Source: Pedobacter steynii (GTDB lineage Bacteria > Bacteroidota > Bacteroidia > Sphingobacteriales > Sphingobacteriaceae). Taken from it: DNA of 64,000 bases. Positions within the stretch are counted from its first letter, which is position 1, and every line of letters starts with the position of its first letter. Shown one piece after another: positions 17,015-25,483 of the stretch. The notes below the pieces were generated by a model that was not told where the DNA came from, ran no database searches, and saw nothing but the letters and a program-made list of their open reading frames with translations. The stretch spans positions 342,641-406,640 of the forward strand of contig NZ_FNGY01000005.1 of NCBI RefSeq assembly GCF_900103665.1. The letters run 5' to 3'. Made by a program: the position numbers and the translations under genes.

Positions 17015-18310
17015 TTACTTTTGAAGCTGGTCGATTCTCATCATAAAATCGGTATCTCCGGCAAGTTGAAGCCCCTTTTTTAAGTTTCCTGTTTTTATGT
17101 TGTAAAGCCAGATATAATTGCCTTCTTTGGTGGAATTGACCGAAATGTAGGCCATCTCTCCGGAAACGATTACACATGCCCTTCTTGTCCCCTTATCTAA
17201 TGGAAGTTCCAGTTTCTTTATTACTTTCTGAGTGGCGAGGTCGATCAGATAAAACTCAAAATGAGCAGTGCTGTAATGGTCGCTTAGCCCTTTAAATAGA
17301 TCTTTTCGTTCTGTTCTGATGATGGCCTGCTTTCCACCCAGATACCATATACCATAAGCATGGTTGTTGATAACAGTGCCGGAAATGTTGAAAAAGTAGT
17401 TTTTATCCAAAGCATTTTCTCCTGCATTGATCCGGAATATTCCTGTAGAAATATCAGCGCGGTTTCCTAATGCAATCCCCGGACAGGTCATAAAGTAATA
17501 ATTGCCTTTTTCATCGTTGAAGGAGTATGGTTGCACCATGTTTGTTCCACCCGGATAGGTAGAACGTACATCTTTATCGATCCTGATCTTCGTCATCTGA
17601 GGATAATTGAATAAGGCCAGATAGGTGGTGTCGCTTGTCGTGTAATCGTAAGAACTCAGGCGTTGGTGGTAGGTATAGCCCACAAAAAGCTGCTTGTTTT
17701 TCAGTTCTGTAAATCCCGTTGATATGGAGGTATATTTTCCGAAAGGCAGGGGAATGGCAAGGTCACCGATAGTAAGTACCTTCATGTCGTCGGTTTTAAT
17801 GATTGCGTATTTCACCTGACTAAAATCGGTCGTATTTAGGCCGGTTAGCAGGAGACTGTCCTTATTTAGCCAGTAGTAATTGTCGATGGCAAAATTTTCC
17901 AAAGGGGCAGTAGCAACCTCTTTCATGGTCTGCTCTGTTGCAGTGTATTTTATAAAAGAAGCTTTTTTTCTGTTTAACCGGTAGTAAAAACCATCCTTTG
18001 CAATGAGGTCACGGTCCATTTCTTTTTCATCGAGTTCAGCTCCGGTCTTTTCAGGATATATGATGCCACTATCCAAAGTATTGGTTTCCACGATATATTC
18101 TTTGGCATCCCTCCCCAGGATATAGATACTGTACTTTTTTTGTGTTGACGTAGCAGCATCTCCGGATGTATTCCGGCAGGAAAGCAAGCCACACAAAGCG
18201 AGAACTGAGCTCAGAAAAAGTATGTTTTTTTTTACAGAACTGGTCGTGGTTCCCGGGGTACTATGAGCAGGGCAGTATTTGACTAAAAGTTTGTTGCTGA
18301 TTTTCATCAT
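17015..18310 (-). CDS. Lipoprotein of probable beta-propeller fold (DUF4374-like)
   Basis: The 431-residue protein has a long basic N-terminus of about 27 residues, a hydrophobic stretch and a lipobox ending LLSC, giving an envelope lipoprotein. The mature part repeats short beta-strand blocks with patterns such as YIWLYNIKTGNLKKG and FYLIDLATQKVIKKLELPL, which suggests a beta-propeller. Proteins called DUF4374 in Bacteroidota have this shape and often sit beside TonB-dependent receptors, as here (convergent with the receptor gene). I am not sure of the family. A run of nine A residues lies just before the hydrophobic stretch (18226-18234, on this strand) and could be slippage-prone. Confidence 0.6.
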   Translation of the reverse strand: MMKISNKLLVKYCPAHSTPGTTTSSVKKNILFLSSVLALCGLLSCRNTSGDAATSTQKKYSIYILGRDAKEYIVETNTLDSGIIYPEKTGAELDEKEMDRDLIAKDGFYYRLNRKKASFIKYTATEQTMKEVATAPLENFAIDNYYWLNKDSLLLTGLNTTDFSQVKYAIIKTDDMKVLTIGDLAIPLPFGKYTSISTGFTELKNKQLFVGYTYHQRLSSYDYTTSDTTYLALFNYPQMTKIRIDKDVRSTYPGGTNMVQPYSFNDEKGNYYFMTCPGIALGNRADISTGIFRINAGENALDKNYFFNISGTVINNHAYGIWYLGGKQAIIRTERKDLFKGLSDHYSTAHFEFYLIDLATQKVIKKLELPLDKGTRRACVIVSGEMAYISVNSTKEGNYIWLYNIKTGNLKKGLQLAGDTDFMMRIDQLQK

Positions 18311-18361
18311 TGATTTCTGTCCTGCAAACTTATAGAAAAAAAAATGGCGTTTTCATACGCT

Positions 18362-21277
18362 TTATAAATCAGAGTGGTATAGCTGTGTTTTATGGTCCAG
18401 ATCGATATCTTGACTGTTCTTTTGGATTAGTACCTGAGCCTGACCTTTTGATTTGAACATCTTTATCGCTTTGAAGCGGGCATTTTTTACATCTTCCAGA
18501 AATACAGCAGGTCTGTCGTCGGTTTTCTCATAATTGAAGCTACTGTTTTCCAATCTCAATCCCTTCGCATGACGTGCCCAAAGACCGTAGGCGGGGAGTG
18601 TTTTCAGGTTGGACACATTGTATTGTCCAAGCCCCAGTTCCGGTGGTGTCTGGCTGGCATCTTCAATTGGATTTCCTCCTTTATCGAGGATATGGATGTC
18701 TTTAAATACCACATCCTGAACATAGCCCGTATGCAACCCATTTGGCAGGCGGAAGTTTAATCCCCCTTCAACAGCAGCGGAATCCGGGAGCTGATATCCC
18801 GCGATAATCGAGGCTGATCTTTTTTGCGTACCATCATACGCTTTCCATCGGCTTCCGCTATAGGAGCTGCCCCCATAGACCTCAGAAATGTCTATGCCCT
18901 GTAGAATAATTTTTTCTACCCGGCCTATGTTTACATTTTTAACCAATAATTCCGTTCTTCTTTTTCCATTTTCCAGGAAGGAATATTTTCCTACTTCAGC
19001 ACCTGTAATTCTTCCCCGGTTCGATATGGAAATGAAGAATGGGGCAGTGGTTCGGAACATTTTTGAGCGGGAGTGGATTCTTCCCGTATGCCCACAATTG
19101 AGGTGAATGTCGCTAACTACTGCCCCGTCATTAGTTGATATAGAGAATCCCGCTTTATTCGCGCCAAGGATATAGATATTGTCTATACAGACCTTACTGA
19201 TGTCGTCGGCAGTTTCTGAACCGATCTGAAAGAGGTTACAATTGGTATCGCCTATGATGTTTCTCACCTTGTAATTTGTTGCCGGTCTGGTAAAACCAAG
19301 CGAACAATCCGAACCTATTTTTATAATGTCATCAGCGCTTACTCTGGAGTAAATATTGGTGGCCGTTACCTCATTACAACCCATGAAATCGTAGATGTCT
19401 CTGGCATTGGAAACCTGATTCTTTGCAAAATATGTATTGTGAACATGGATAGAATCCGTTCCGGTTGCCAACAGGGCAAAATGCCCAGCACGTTCAATCT
19501 TCAGCATATTGGACGTGTCAAATTGTTTGATTCCGGACTTTCCAAGATAATAAGGTTCATCTTTTTCAGGATCATACCACAGGTCTTCAGTCGTATTAAT
19601 GCCGCCAATTTCCAGGTTACTACACAATTTAAAAGAAAACATTTTGTCTCCACGATGATCAGGTGGATTGTTCATCACTTTATCTCCTGTTACCAAATTA
19701 CCATCTCCTGTAATGAGCCCTCTTCCTATGATTTTTACATTGTCCTGCCTTTCACCAAAAAACATGGCATTTCTAAAATAATGATGACCAACATCTTGTT
19801 TACTCAGGTAATTTTCAGGATCTTCATAGGGACCGGTATCTGTAGGAGAAAGTCCGGATCTGTATTTTTTATCACTAAACCAGGTGCTTTCCGGAGCATC
19901 GGTTCCTTTAATGGCCTTGATGACAGCGTCTTTGTCGACATACAGATAAACATTGCTTTTTAAATGAATGGTCCTTACCTGGTAAATCCCTTTACTAAAA
20001 AGAAGTGTTCCTCCGCCATTTTCAGCCAATGAATCTATAGCACGGTTGATCTGATCGGTATGGTCCTGCTGTTCATCAGCCATAATGCCAAATTCTCTGA
20101 TATCGGTTTTTCCGGAATAAAATCTTGTTTCATTTGAGAATATCGGTTTTTTTCCGCTGCCGTTTTGAAGTCTAAAACGATATTGTTGGTTTGGCATTAA
20201 CCCTGATATGTGGGCAGTGTTATTTTTAATGTTGACCACAGCAGGACTGAGCTTCCAGCTTCTCCCTTGATCCATTGACTGTAAGATCTTTGTTTTGCTG
20301 TGCTCAGCATTCGCACTCCACTTGAAATTAACCTGGGTATAGGTCTCCGGTCCTTCTTTATAATGTAAATTATGAAGCGGAATCCGCTGAAAATCAGAAA
20401 TGAAATCAACCGCATGTAGTACTGCGATTTCCGTCCCGGGACTTTGCAATACCTTTGGTTTTGAAGTACTGTATATGGCTTTAAAAGAATAAGTGCCCGT
20501 TTTGCCGAGATTTACATTTCTAATGGTAATTTTAAGATCAGGACCATTTGCCGGACGCAGGTCCAGATGACTGAATGTAATTGTTTGCCCCTTTGCCGGA
20601 CTTCCCTCAAGAACAACGGTTCCTACCCTGGAATAGGAATAATTTGTGCCTGTCTTGCCGATAGATTGATTGCCAAAATCCCTTAACATCACCTCGCCGC
20701 GGCCAATAACATTAACCGTTGTATTTTCCATGGTGAGCCTGATGCCCGTTGGAACTGTAATGCTTACCGTTGCATCAGGACTTCGCTGCCCAGCGGTAAA
20801 ATAAAGACTGAGGTGTTGCGGTGTATGAACGGTCATTTTTTCTGTGCCCAACAACAGTTTGCCTGCGATGGCCTGTTCCTTAATTAAAATGTAATACACT
20901 TGCCGGGATTTCCTATTTGCGGAAATGACAGTTAACCGATCTCCGTTGATTAAAGGCCCTTCTTCTTTTTTTACATCGGTTGCATCAGTAATCTGATATT
21001 TCTGAACAGTGCCATCTGAGGATCTGATTTGTTCGAATAACCCGTTCATCCCAATATTGGTAGAAACCAGTCCCTGATCTTCGGGAGTATCCACAGTAAA
21101 TGAATAAGTGCTGCCGCTAATCACAATGATGGTGTCCTTGTGAATTCCGGCAATATGACTTGCATTTTTTGTCGGCAGTATTCCTGTACCGGTTTGGTTG
21201 GACAGATGAATCTGCGCATTTGTCTGTATAAAAAAACAGAGAAAGATGACGATCAGCAGGAAGAAGAACCTATTCAT
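18362..21277 (-). CDS. GH28-like polygalacturonase/pectin hydrolase, multidomain, secreted
   Basis: The 971-residue protein starts with a signal peptide (MNRFFFLLIVIFLCFFIQTNAQ spans residues 1-22). Two or three beta-sandwich regions follow (about 40-295), then a fibronectin-III-like segment (about 300-390), and then a right-handed beta-helix domain (about 395-900). The helix begins with DIREFGIMAD and NGGGTLLFSKGIY and carries NARDIYDFMG, then VSADDIIKIGSD, which matches the GH28 N-x-D and DD catalytic pattern loosely. It should hydrolyse pectic galacturonans outside the cell or in the periplasm. The usual GH28 HG motif is not clear, so the substrate is uncertain. No SusCD pair is adjacent. 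Confidence 0.75.
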   Translation of the reverse strand: MNRFFFLLIVIFLCFFIQTNAQIHLSNQTGTGILPTKNASHIAGIHKDTIIVISGSTYSFTVDTPEDQGLVSTNIGMNGLFEQIRSSDGTVQKYQITDATDVKKEEGPLINGDRLTVISANRKSRQVYYILIKEQAIAGKLLLGTEKMTVHTPQHLSLYFTAGQRSPDATVSITVPTGIRLTMENTTVNVIGRGEVMLRDFGNQSIGKTGTNYSYSRVGTVVLEGSPAKGQTITFSHLDLRPANGPDLKITIRNVNLGKTGTYSFKAIYSTSKPKVLQSPGTEIAVLHAVDFISDFQRIPLHNLHYKEGPETYTQVNFKWSANAEHSKTKILQSMDQGRSWKLSPAVVNIKNNTAHISGLMPNQQYRFRLQNGSGKKPIFSNETRFYSGKTDIREFGIMADEQQDHTDQINRAIDSLAENGGGTLLFSKGIYQVRTIHLKSNVYLYVDKDAVIKAIKGTDAPESTWFSDKKYRSGLSPTDTGPYEDPENYLSKQDVGHHYFRNAMFFGERQDNVKIIGRGLITGDGNLVTGDKVMNNPPDHRGDKMFSFKLCSNLEIGGINTTEDLWYDPEKDEPYYLGKSGIKQFDTSNMLKIERAGHFALLATGTDSIHVHNTYFAKNQVSNARDIYDFMGCNEVTATNIYSRVSADDIIKIGSDCSLGFTRPATNYKVRNIIGDTNCNLFQIGSETADDISKVCIDNIYILGANKAGFSISTNDGAVVSDIHLNCGHTGRIHSRSKMFRTTAPFFISISNRGRITGAEVGKYSFLENGKRRTELLVKNVNIGRVEKIILQGIDISEVYGGSSYSGSRWKAYDGTQKRSASIIAGYQLPDSAAVEGGLNFRLPNGLHTGYVQDVVFKDIHILDKGGNPIEDASQTPPELGLGQYNVSNLKTLPAYGLWARHAKGLRLENSSFNYEKTDDRPAVFLEDVKNARFKAIKMFKSKGQAQVLIQKNSQDIDLDHKTQLYHSDL

Positions 21278-21412
21278 TTTGTGGACGGAGTAATATTTAG
21301 TTAAAAATCGGTAATAAGTACTAAATTTTCTTAACTAAGTAATCAGCAATTCTGGCAACAAAGGGCATTATTATCCCTTCTAAAAAATAATTGAAAATAA
21401 ATTCTATTAAAT
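21278..21412. other. Intergenic, divergent promoters
   Basis: This AT-rich sequence lies between the GH28-like gene (minus) and the sulfur-type operator at 21413. It holds the minus-strand promoter region of the hydrolase. No clear -7 or -33 pair and no ORF was recognised. Confidence 0.3.
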
Positions 21413-21433
21413 TAGTAGACTTTATTATATTTG
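21413..21433 (+). promoter_or_regulatory. Probable sulfur-regulon operator and promoter upstream of yeiH-type gene
   Basis: The word TAGTAGACTTTATT (21413-21426) overlaps a perfect -7 box TATATTTG (21426-21433). The same 14 bases occur on the opposite strand at 28085-28098, before the siroheme-pathway gene. No good -33 box is seen at the usual distance, so an activator or repressor site may replace it. The nearby Rrf2 gene is the candidate regulator (inference). Confidence 0.6.
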
Positions 21434-21439
21434 CTCTCA

Positions 21440-21560
21440 GTAAGCTTAAAGAATATAATTCTCAGCCCGCCCGGGCTGATGCTTTAAAAAAAATTAGATG
21501 TTTGGTTAGATCTAAGTTTTGTTTGGTTAAAAGCCAGGTTGGATGACCTGGCTTTTTCAT
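21440..21560 (+). ncRNA. Structured leader or small RNA upstream of the YeiH-type transporter
   Basis: After the promoter box at 21426-21433 come a 7-bp GC-rich hairpin (TCAGCCC 21462-21468 with GGGCTGA 21473-21479), an A-run, two copies of GTTTGGTTA (21500-21508, 21521-21529), and an intrinsic terminator (AAAAGCCAGGT 21529-21539 with ACCTGGCTTTT 21546-21556). The terminator precedes the transporter ATG by 46 bases, so the RNA either ends there or controls read-through. I recognise no named riboswitch class. Confidence 0.5.
21529..21557 (+). terminator. Intrinsic terminator or attenuator before the YeiH-type gene
   Basis: An 11-bp stem (21529-21539 with 21546-21556) has loop TGGATG and a run of five T. 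It lies between the promoter and the start codon at 21603, which suggests attenuation. Confidence 0.7.
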
Positions 21561-21602
21561 ATAAAAGCTTAAATTACGGCACACAAATAAATAAACCTGT
21601 AA

Positions 21603-22871
21603 ATGAGCAAGAAACTATTAAAACCCAACAATTTTTCTATGCATGAAGACTGGACTGTGGTCCTGCTTGGATCGCTTGTAATCTTAATTTCCATTTTATT
21701 TTTCCAGGTTCCCGTTCCTGTTTTTAAATGGGACAGTTCTACCGTCTTATTCGATAAAGTCCTGCAGTTTGATAACCTTAGGGCCATACTCGTTCAGTTC
21801 TTGTTTATCCTCTCTATTGGGAGTTTGGGTACTTTAGTTATGGGCAAGTCGGTCAGGAATTTTGTTCTTGGCTTTCCGGTAGTCTATGTACTCACCATCA
21901 TTGCTTTAGTGATTGCCGGTAGTTCCACCATGAGGTCCTTCAATCTGGAAGCGGTGATTTTTAGTCTGATCATTGGTCTTGCTATCGGTAACTTTTTCAA
22001 ATTGCCGGATTGGTTCCGCACGGCACTTTCTACAGAGCTTTTCGTAAAGATCGGACTGGTCTTACTGGGAACCACGGTCATCTTTGCCGATATCCTGAAA
22101 GCTGGTTCTCTTGGCTTGATCCAGGCATTGGTAGTCGTGCTTTCGGTTTGGTATTTCGCTTTCTGGTTGTGTAAAAAACTTAAAGTGGACGATGAACTGA
22201 CCATGATGATCTCCAGTGCGGTTTCTATTTGCGGTGTTTCGGCAGCAATCGCTACCTCAGGTGCAATAAAAGGGGATTCAAAAAAGCTTTCCTATGTCAT
22301 TTCGATGGTCTTGATCACCGCAATTCCAATGATGATCTTTATGCCATATATCGCCAATTATTTCTCTTTCCCACAGGCGGTAACCGGGGCCTGGCTTGGT
22401 GGAAGTATCGATACCAGCGGAGCAGTAGTGGCTTCAGGATCTATGGTAGGAGATGAAGCATTAAAAATTAGTACCATCGTTAAGTTTTCACAGAATGTGT
22501 TATTGGGGATTGCTGCTTTTGCCATCAGTATTTATTGGTCCTATACCAACCATACTGACGAAAGTGGAGAAAGAGTAAAACCTACATTGGGTGTCATCTG
22601 GGAACGCTTTCCTAAATTTGTATTGGGCTTTATCGGAGCCTCATTGCTGTTTTCTTTCTTCCTTTCAAAAGGGACTGTAGCTGATGTAAAAGACGGTTTG
22701 AAAAATTTACAGGGTGCCTGGTTTGCATTGGCATTTACCAGCATCGGACTGGAAACTAATTTCAAAGATCTTTTTAAGAACAACAGTAAAAAACCGCTTT
22801 ATGCATTCCTGACCGCGCAGCTTTTCAATGTGATCATTACTTTGATTATCGCCTTCTTTTTATTCGGATAA
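21603..22871 (+). CDS. YeiH/UPF0324 family putative sulfate (sulfur oxyanion) transporter
   Basis: The 422-residue polytopic protein has about ten to eleven transmembrane helices. Its conserved central motif reads VSICGVSAAIATSGAI, followed by GAWLGGSIDTSGAVVASG, which is diagnostic for the YeiH (UPF0324, 'putative sulfate exporter') family. The family is often linked to sulfur-compound handling; transport direction and substrate are not established. Here the gene has a promoter word shared with the siroheme-pathway methyltransferase gene and a terminator-like leader, supporting a role in sulfur metabolism. Residues 1-20 are hydrophilic and cytoplasmic. It is followed by a sigma-54-type promoter for the next gene. 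Confidence 0.88.
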   Translation: MSKKLLKPNNFSMHEDWTVVLLGSLVILISILFFQVPVPVFKWDSSTVLFDKVLQFDNLRAILVQFLFILSIGSLGTLVMGKSVRNFVLGFPVVYVLTIIALVIAGSSTMRSFNLEAVIFSLIIGLAIGNFFKLPDWFRTALSTELFVKIGLVLLGTTVIFADILKAGSLGLIQALVVVLSVWYFAFWLCKKLKVDDELTMMISSAVSICGVSAAIATSGAIKGDSKKLSYVISMVLITAIPMMIFMPYIANYFSFPQAVTGAWLGGSIDTSGAVVASGSMVGDEALKISTIVKFSQNVLLGIAAFAISIYWSYTNHTDESGERVKPTLGVIWERFPKFVLGFIGASLLFSFFLSKGTVADVKDGLKNLQGAWFALAFTSIGLETNFKDLFKNNSKKPLYAFLTAQLFNVIITLIIAFFLFG

Positions 22872-22900
22872 TTCATTCTTTTACTTAAAAACGCAGATCA

Positions 22901-22916
22901 TGGCAGGTTACTTGCT
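22901..22916 (+). promoter_or_regulatory. Probable sigma-54 (-24/-12) promoter of the hybrid histidine kinase gene
   Basis: TGGCAGGTTACTTGCT matches the sigma-54 consensus TGGCACRNNNNTTGCW at all but one defined position, with the GG and GC elements correctly spaced. It lies 37 bases before the kinase ATG (22954). The gene after the kinase, convergent, encodes a sigma-54 activator, which strengthens the call. Confidence 0.65.
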
Positions 22917-22953
22917 GTTCTATTTGCATTATCAATAATTGTGATCCAAAGAA

Positions 22954-25479
22954 ATGAGTAGTACCTCCAAAAAGAGTTTATTTAAGGCCATTAAAGGAAA
23001 GATCATCATCGCATTGCTACTGGCGTGTTTCGCCTTGCTGATGGCCTGGGGGGTGAGTAAGGTCGCTTTTAATGAGATGTTAAATACTGTTGAAAACATT
23101 TCTGCCCCGAGTGAACGCCTGAGAATGGTGAACCTGATTTCTCTTAAAATCAGCCGTTTGGATCAGATGCAAAAAAGACAGGCCTCGAACGATCCGAAGA
23201 ACTATGGCAAGCTGTTTAAAGAATCCAGCCAATTGCGACTCGTGCTGGATTCCTTGTCGATGTTATATCCCCGGGATACGGTACAGCTTCACCGCATTGT
23301 AAGCATTCAAAAGCTTTTAAGTGAAAGAGATAACCAGTTTGTCAATTATCTGAAAGTAAGGGAAGGGCTGGTGAACAATAAATCGTTCTCCAAGCAGGTG
23401 AAAAATCTGAGCGATATGGTAAATAAAAGCGGGAATGACAGCACCATTCTTGCTTCACAACAGCAGAGTTCTACGACCACTATTTACTCAACGGAGGATA
23501 AAAACAGAGGCTTTTTCGGTCGGCTTTTTGGAAAAAAGAAAGAGAACAGTGAAGACAATAAGTCTTATAAAATCATCAACGAACAGAATGTAAAAGTAGA
23601 TACGATTGCACTTTCAAACGAGGATAAAATTTCGAGAAGTCTGGAAGAGTCCCTCAGAACTATTGAAAAGGAGCAAAGGATGAAAAGTGCGAGGTTCCTG
23701 AATAAGGAGGCTGAACTGGCAAATGCGAACAACAGGTTAATCAACCAGATGCTGGATATCCTTAGAAAGGTAGAAAGTGAAGTTGTAACGCAGATAGAGC
23801 TCAACGGTATTCAGGCCAAACATGTAGTGAATACCGGGATCAATACCATCAGTATCATTATGCTCGTGTTTTTCCTGCTGATGTTACTATTGCTCTATTT
23901 TATTCTGACGGACATCACGCGAAGCAACAGGTATAAAAATGAACTGGAGCTTGCCAGAGATGAGGCCGAGTATCATGGACAGGCGAAACAACGCTTCCTT
24001 TCTAACATGAGCCATGAGATCCGGACACCACTGCAGTCCATTATCGGGTATGCAGAAGTGATCCGGCAGCAGGAGCATCCCAAGTCTAAAGATATTGATG
24101 CCATTTATCATTCTTCCGAGCATTTATTGCAGATCGTAAATGAGGTGCTGGACTATAACAGGATCATTTCCGGCAAGTTTACTTTCGCGGATAAGCCTTT
24201 TGACATTGTTAAACTTTTAGAGGAAGTCGTTTCTGTTATGCGGCCACAGGCAGAGCGGAAATCGCTTGGGTTGTTAACCGAAGTCGCGCTTCATGAAACA
24301 AAATACATTACGGGAGATCCCTTCCGGCTAAAACAAATCCTTTACAATTTATTGGGGAATGCCATCAAATTTACAAACGAAGGGGAAGTCGTCCTTTCGG
24401 TATTTTATAAAAGGCAGGCCGAACATCTCCATTTTACCTTTATGGTGAAGGATACCGGAATAGGTCTTTCTGAGGCGGCAACAGCTGTTATATTTAATGA
24501 GTTTGAACAGGTAAATGCGCCTGACAATGAAGTGCTAAACCAGGCAGGCGCAGGTCTGGGTCTAACGATCATTAAATCACTGGTAGAAAATCAGGGAGGT
24601 CGTATTTACGTAAAAAGCAAAGAGGGCGAGGGCAGTGTTTTCACGGTATACCTGACTTTTAAAATTGCAGAGGAACCGATAGCTGAAGCTTTACTGAGTG
24701 CAAAGGAAATTACATCCTGGAAGCCTTTTAGGGCATGGGTAGTAGATGATGATCCGCTCATCCTTGATCTTTGTGGCATTATCTTTCAGCGGAATGGCAT
24801 TGCCTATAAAAGCTTTCATTCTCCATCTGAATTGTTAAAAGAAGAGGCAGCAGACGATTTGAAATATATCCTCGTGGACATGCGGATGCCTGAAATGAAT
24901 GGGATTGCACTTTGCAAGCTGCTCAGGGAACGAATGGGCTCCGCCGTTAAGATATTTGCCATCACAGCACAAGTGCTCCCTGATGAACGCGAATTTCTTT
25001 TAAACAATGGCTTTGACGGATTGGTGATGAAGCCTTTCAGAGAAAATGAATTGCTGGGTGTCTTTTCGGAAGAAATCATCCTTTCTGCTGGCGCTGAGGA
25101 TCAGCATAGAAAAGAGAAACAAAAAGAAGAAATAGAGGAAAAAGCGATCTCACTTGATCTTGGGCCGCTTCGGAAGATGACTTTCGATGATGAGGACCAA
25201 TTGAAAAAGATCCTGGGTCGCTTTGTTTTGGATTCGGAAAGCGATATTCAGGAAAGCCAGGAAGCTTTGGAAAAGAAAGATGGAGAAACATTGCGGCTCG
25301 TTATCCACCGTCTTGCCGGTCGGATCGCCCAGATTGGTTCCCGGGAACTCGCTACTGAATTCCGGGAGATGGAAATCATTTTATCGGAATATCCTGTTCC
25401 TGACAAAGCAATAGGAATCCGCATACTGGCCTTGTCAGCACAACTAAAGCTGCTGATCGGCCAGATAAAAGAAATTTAG
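22954..25479 (+). CDS. Hybrid sensor histidine kinase with receiver and Hpt domains
   Basis: The 841-residue protein has a transmembrane helix at about 12-34, a periplasmic sensor region with coiled-coil character (about 35-290), a second helix (about 292-318), and then a HisKA domain with phospho-acceptor His354 (SNMSHEIRTPLQ). It also has a HATPase domain (NLLGNAIKFTNEG, KDTGIGLS, GAGLGLTIIK), a receiver domain with phospho-acceptor Asp642 (YILVDMRMP), and a C-terminal Hpt domain with His785 (LVIHRLAGR). It is a phosphorelay sensor that can pass phosphate from the kinase to its own receiver and then to the Hpt. The NtrC-type regulator encoded convergently just downstream is the likely partner. 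A sigma-54-type promoter lies upstream. Confidence 0.93.
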   Translation: MSSTSKKSLFKAIKGKIIIALLLACFALLMAWGVSKVAFNEMLNTVENISAPSERLRMVNLISLKISRLDQMQKRQASNDPKNYGKLFKESSQLRLVLDSLSMLYPRDTVQLHRIVSIQKLLSERDNQFVNYLKVREGLVNNKSFSKQVKNLSDMVNKSGNDSTILASQQQSSTTTIYSTEDKNRGFFGRLFGKKKENSEDNKSYKIINEQNVKVDTIALSNEDKISRSLEESLRTIEKEQRMKSARFLNKEAELANANNRLINQMLDILRKVESEVVTQIELNGIQAKHVVNTGINTISIIMLVFFLLMLLLLYFILTDITRSNRYKNELELARDEAEYHGQAKQRFLSNMSHEIRTPLQSIIGYAEVIRQQEHPKSKDIDAIYHSSEHLLQIVNEVLDYNRIISGKFTFADKPFDIVKLLEEVVSVMRPQAERKSLGLLTEVALHETKYITGDPFRLKQILYNLLGNAIKFTNEGEVVLSVFYKRQAEHLHFTFMVKDTGIGLSEAATAVIFNEFEQVNAPDNEVLNQAGAGLGLTIIKSLVENQGGRIYVKSKEGEGSVFTVYLTFKIAEEPIAEALLSAKEITSWKPFRAWVVDDDPLILDLCGIIFQRNGIAYKSFHSPSELLKEEAADDLKYILVDMRMPEMNGIALCKLLRERMGSAVKIFAITAQVLPDEREFLLNNGFDGLVMKPFRENELLGVFSEEIILSAGAEDQHRKEKQKEEIEEKAISLDLGPLRKMTFDDEDQLKKILGRFVLDSESDIQESQEALEKKDGETLRLVIHRLAGRIAQIGSRELATEFREMEIILSEYPVPDKAIGIRILALSAQLKLLIGQIKEI

Positions 25480-25483
25480 TTTT

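Noticed and set aside
21440..21560. SAM-II or SAM-I riboswitch upstream of the YeiH-type gene
   Set aside because: The conserved cores of those classes are not visible; only a hairpin and a terminator are supported.
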